In this document: positions 62,647 to 64,000 of the stretch, one piece after another
Position numbering within the stretch: the first letter of the stretch is position 1
How the letters are laid out: each line of letters starts with the position of its first letter
Source of the DNA: Mumia sp. Pv4-285
GTDB taxonomy: Bacteria > Actinomycetota > Actinomycetes > Propionibacteriales > Nocardioidaceae
Assembly: GCF_041320275.1 (NCBI RefSeq)
Contig: NZ_CP162023.1
Coordinates: 3,906,001 to 3,970,000, forward strand
Length of the DNA: 64,000 nucleotides
Direction of reading: 5' to 3'
Made by a program: the position numbers and the translations under genes
Notes under the pieces: model-generated
What the model was told of the DNA's origin: nothing
The model's input: only the letters and a program-made list of their open reading frames with translations
Databases searched by the model: none

Positions 62647-63513
62647 ATGAATTCGACCCGCACCCGCGGTCGTACAGGCATGAGCGCCGATCCCGGAGCA
62701 GCCCATTCCGTCGTCACGTCCTCCGACGGCACCAGGATCGCCTGCACACGCCGCGGCTCGGGGCCACCGGTCGTCCTCGTCGACGGTGCCCTGGCCTGCT
62801 CGCGCACCGACCCCGGACGAGACCTCGCCGTGGCACTCGCGGCGTCGTTCACGGTGTACGACTACGACCGTCGCGGGCGCGGCGAGAGCACCGACACCCC
62901 GCCGTACGCCCCGCGCCGCGAGGTCGAGGACCTGGCCGCCGTCGTTGCTGCGGCAGGGCCCGGTGCATGCGTGTTCGGGCAGTCCGCGGGGGCCGCACTG
63001 GCCTTGGAGGCGGCCGCGTCGGGGATGCCGGTGCGCCGACTTGCCACGTACGAACCTCCCTACACCGGAGAGTTCCTGGGGTCCGCGGACATCAGGCGCT
63101 CCCGCAACGGGCTGGAGGCGACCCTCGCCGACGACGACCGCGGGCCGTGCCGGTACGGCGACGCCGTCGCGATGCTGATGACGCTCGCGGGGATGCCCAA
63201 GGAGATGGTCACCCTCGCGCGACGGACGCCGGTGTGGCAGGAGTACGAGGCGCTCGCGCCCACCATCGCGTACGACCTCGCGCTGCTCGGTGACGGCATC
63301 GTGCCGCGACAGCGGTTCGAGGCGATCGACGTGCCGACGCTGGTCCTCGACGGAGCGGCGAGTCCCGAGCTGCTGCGTCGTCCGTCGCGGATCGTGGCGT
63401 GCGTCGTCCGCGCCGCGGAGTATCGCTCGCTCCGCGACCAGACCCACGACGTGGACCCGGCGGTGCTGGCACCGGTGCTCACGGACTGGTTCGCGGGGGG
63501 GCCTGTGACCTAG
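62647..63513 (+). CDS. Alpha/beta hydrolase
   Basis: A 288-residue alpha/beta-hydrolase. The nucleophile elbow is VFGQSAG (S113), the acid is probably the aspartate in TLVLDGA, and the histidine is in DQTHDVD. The oxyanion region reads VLVDGAL in place of the usual HG. The start is uncertain: ATG at 62647 or at 62680. The substrate is unknown. The stop shares the bases CTAG with the stop of the converging GMC gene. Confidence 0.85.
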   Translation: MNSTRTRGRTGMSADPGAAHSVVTSSDGTRIACTRRGSGPPVVLVDGALACSRTDPGRDLAVALAASFTVYDYDRRGRGESTDTPPYAPRREVEDLAAVVAAAGPGACVFGQSAGAALALEAAASGMPVRRLATYEPPYTGEFLGSADIRRSRNGLEATLADDDRGPCRYGDAVAMLMTLAGMPKEMVTLARRTPVWQEYEALAPTIAYDLALLGDGIVPRQRFEAIDVPTLVLDGAASPELLRRPSRIVACVVRAAEYRSLRDQTHDVDPAVLAPVLTDWFAGGPVT

Positions 63514-64000
63514 GACGACGCGGACGCCACCGCTCCCGCGGCCACCGCCGGCGGCAGCGTACGGCCGAGCATGAGGTCGACGGCCTTCTCGCCGACCATG
63601 ATCGTGGGCGCGTTCGTGTTGCCTCGCGGAACCATCGGCATGACCGACGCGTCGACGACGCGCAGCCCTTCGACCCCGCGCACGCGCAGCTCCGGGTCGA
63701 CCACCGACGCCTCGCCGGACCCCATCGCGCACGTGCCGACCGGGTGGTACAGCGTCTGGGTCTGCGCCCGGATGTGCTCGACGAGCTCGGCGTCGGTGGG
63801 GACGGCACCGCGGGTCCTCGGCATCCACAGGTCGACGAGGAACCGCGCGAGCGGCCCGGACGACACCGTGTCGAGGACCCGGCGTGCGCCGGCCAGCATC
63901 GCGTCCAGGTCGGTCTGGTCGTCGTAGTACGCGGCGTCGATCGCCGGGTGCCACGTCGGATCGGCCGAGCGCAGGCGCAGCGACCCGCGGCTCGCGACGT
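63510..64000 (-). CDS. GMC-family flavin oxidoreductase, C-terminal part
   Basis: The frame is open to the right edge, so only the last 162 residues are visible. They show the GMC C-terminal pattern: SRGSLRLRSADP followed by the active-site histidine in TLYHPVGTCAMG, LRVRGVEGLRVVDASVMP, and the second active-site position and FAD contact in GNTNAPTIMVGEKAVDLML. Family members include choline and glucose dehydrogenases and oxidases; the substrate cannot be told from this part. Confidence 0.9.
   Translation of the reverse strand, partial: VASRGSLRLRSADPTWHPAIDAAYYDDQTDLDAMLAGARRVLDTVSSGPLARFLVDLWMPRTRGAVPTDAELVEHIRAQTQTLYHPVGTCAMGSGEASVVDPELRVRGVEGLRVVDASVMPMVPRGNTNAPTIMVGEKAVDLMLGRTLPPAVAAGAVASASS

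Noticed and set aside
63494-63500. Run of seven G near the end of the alpha/beta hydrolase gene as a phase-variation tract
   Set aside because: Runs of this length are expected at this GC content, and a slip would change only the last few residues.
1-64000. CRISPR arrays, insertion sequences, prophage genes or attachment sites
   Set aside because: No regularly spaced repeats, transposase, integrase or phage structural motifs were seen; the tRNA-Tyr is not followed by an integrase or a repeated tRNA end.

Overview
The window is about 70 % GC by eye and looks like the chromosome of an actinomycete, probably from the Nocardioides group (Propionibacteriales); the genus is an inference. Supporting signs are the menaquinone and complex I gene arrangement, the oxygen-tolerant type KorAB, a DUF3516 helicase, a DUF664/DinB protein, and many genes without a Shine-Dalgarno (SD) sequence that have a TANNNT box 6-7 bases before the start codon, which is the actinobacterial leaderless pattern. 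I see no insertion sequence, prophage or CRISPR array, and no gene-free stretch over 300 bases.

Layout. 1-1725: the tail of a serine hydrolase, a hairpin terminator, tRNA-Tyr, yajQ and rnhA. 1773-10542 (minus): a ten-gene nuoABCHIJKLMN operon that lacks nuoD, nuoE, nuoF and nuoG. 10653-16207: a secreted subtilase, a TPR-like protein, a DinB-like protein, a HAD hydrolase and a secreted M28 aminopeptidase. 16336-19367: korAB (2-oxoglutarate:ferredoxin oxidoreductase) behind a perfect palindromic operator; then rarD and a membrane GAF/PAS/PP2C/HATPase regulator. 23140-39988 (minus): a complete nuoA-N operon ending in a polyprenyl diphosphate synthase gene. Its leader holds a Rex-like operator and further palindromes. 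menG lies upstream on the same strand and menF is divergent from menG. 42251-46293: a DoxX-like membrane protein and a SWIM/SNF2 helicase. 46381-51937: a purine-ring catabolism operon (ureidoglycine-glyoxylate aminotransferase, an allantoate amidohydrolase-OHCU decarboxylase fusion, HIU hydrolase, uricase, allantoinase). 51944-64000: gamma-glutamyltransferase, an AbiEi/Vsr-like protein, an SGNH hydrolase, a DUF3516 helicase, a GNAT, phosphate acetyltransferase, an aldehyde dehydrogenase, an alpha/beta hydrolase and the end of a GMC oxidoreductase.

How it fits together. Much of the window is one respiratory neighbourhood. KorAB makes reduced ferredoxin. The full complex I oxidises NADH. Menaquinone ring and tail synthesis (MenF, MenG, the polyprenyl synthase) supplies the electron acceptor. 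The ten-gene nuo set keeps the proton-pumping arm and the N2/N6 cluster subunits but has no NADH module and no NuoD, so it must borrow NuoD or use another electron-input partner. The purine operon takes urate to ureidoglycine and transaminates it with glyoxylate. Both nuo operons use 1-8 base gene overlaps throughout, which suggests translational coupling.
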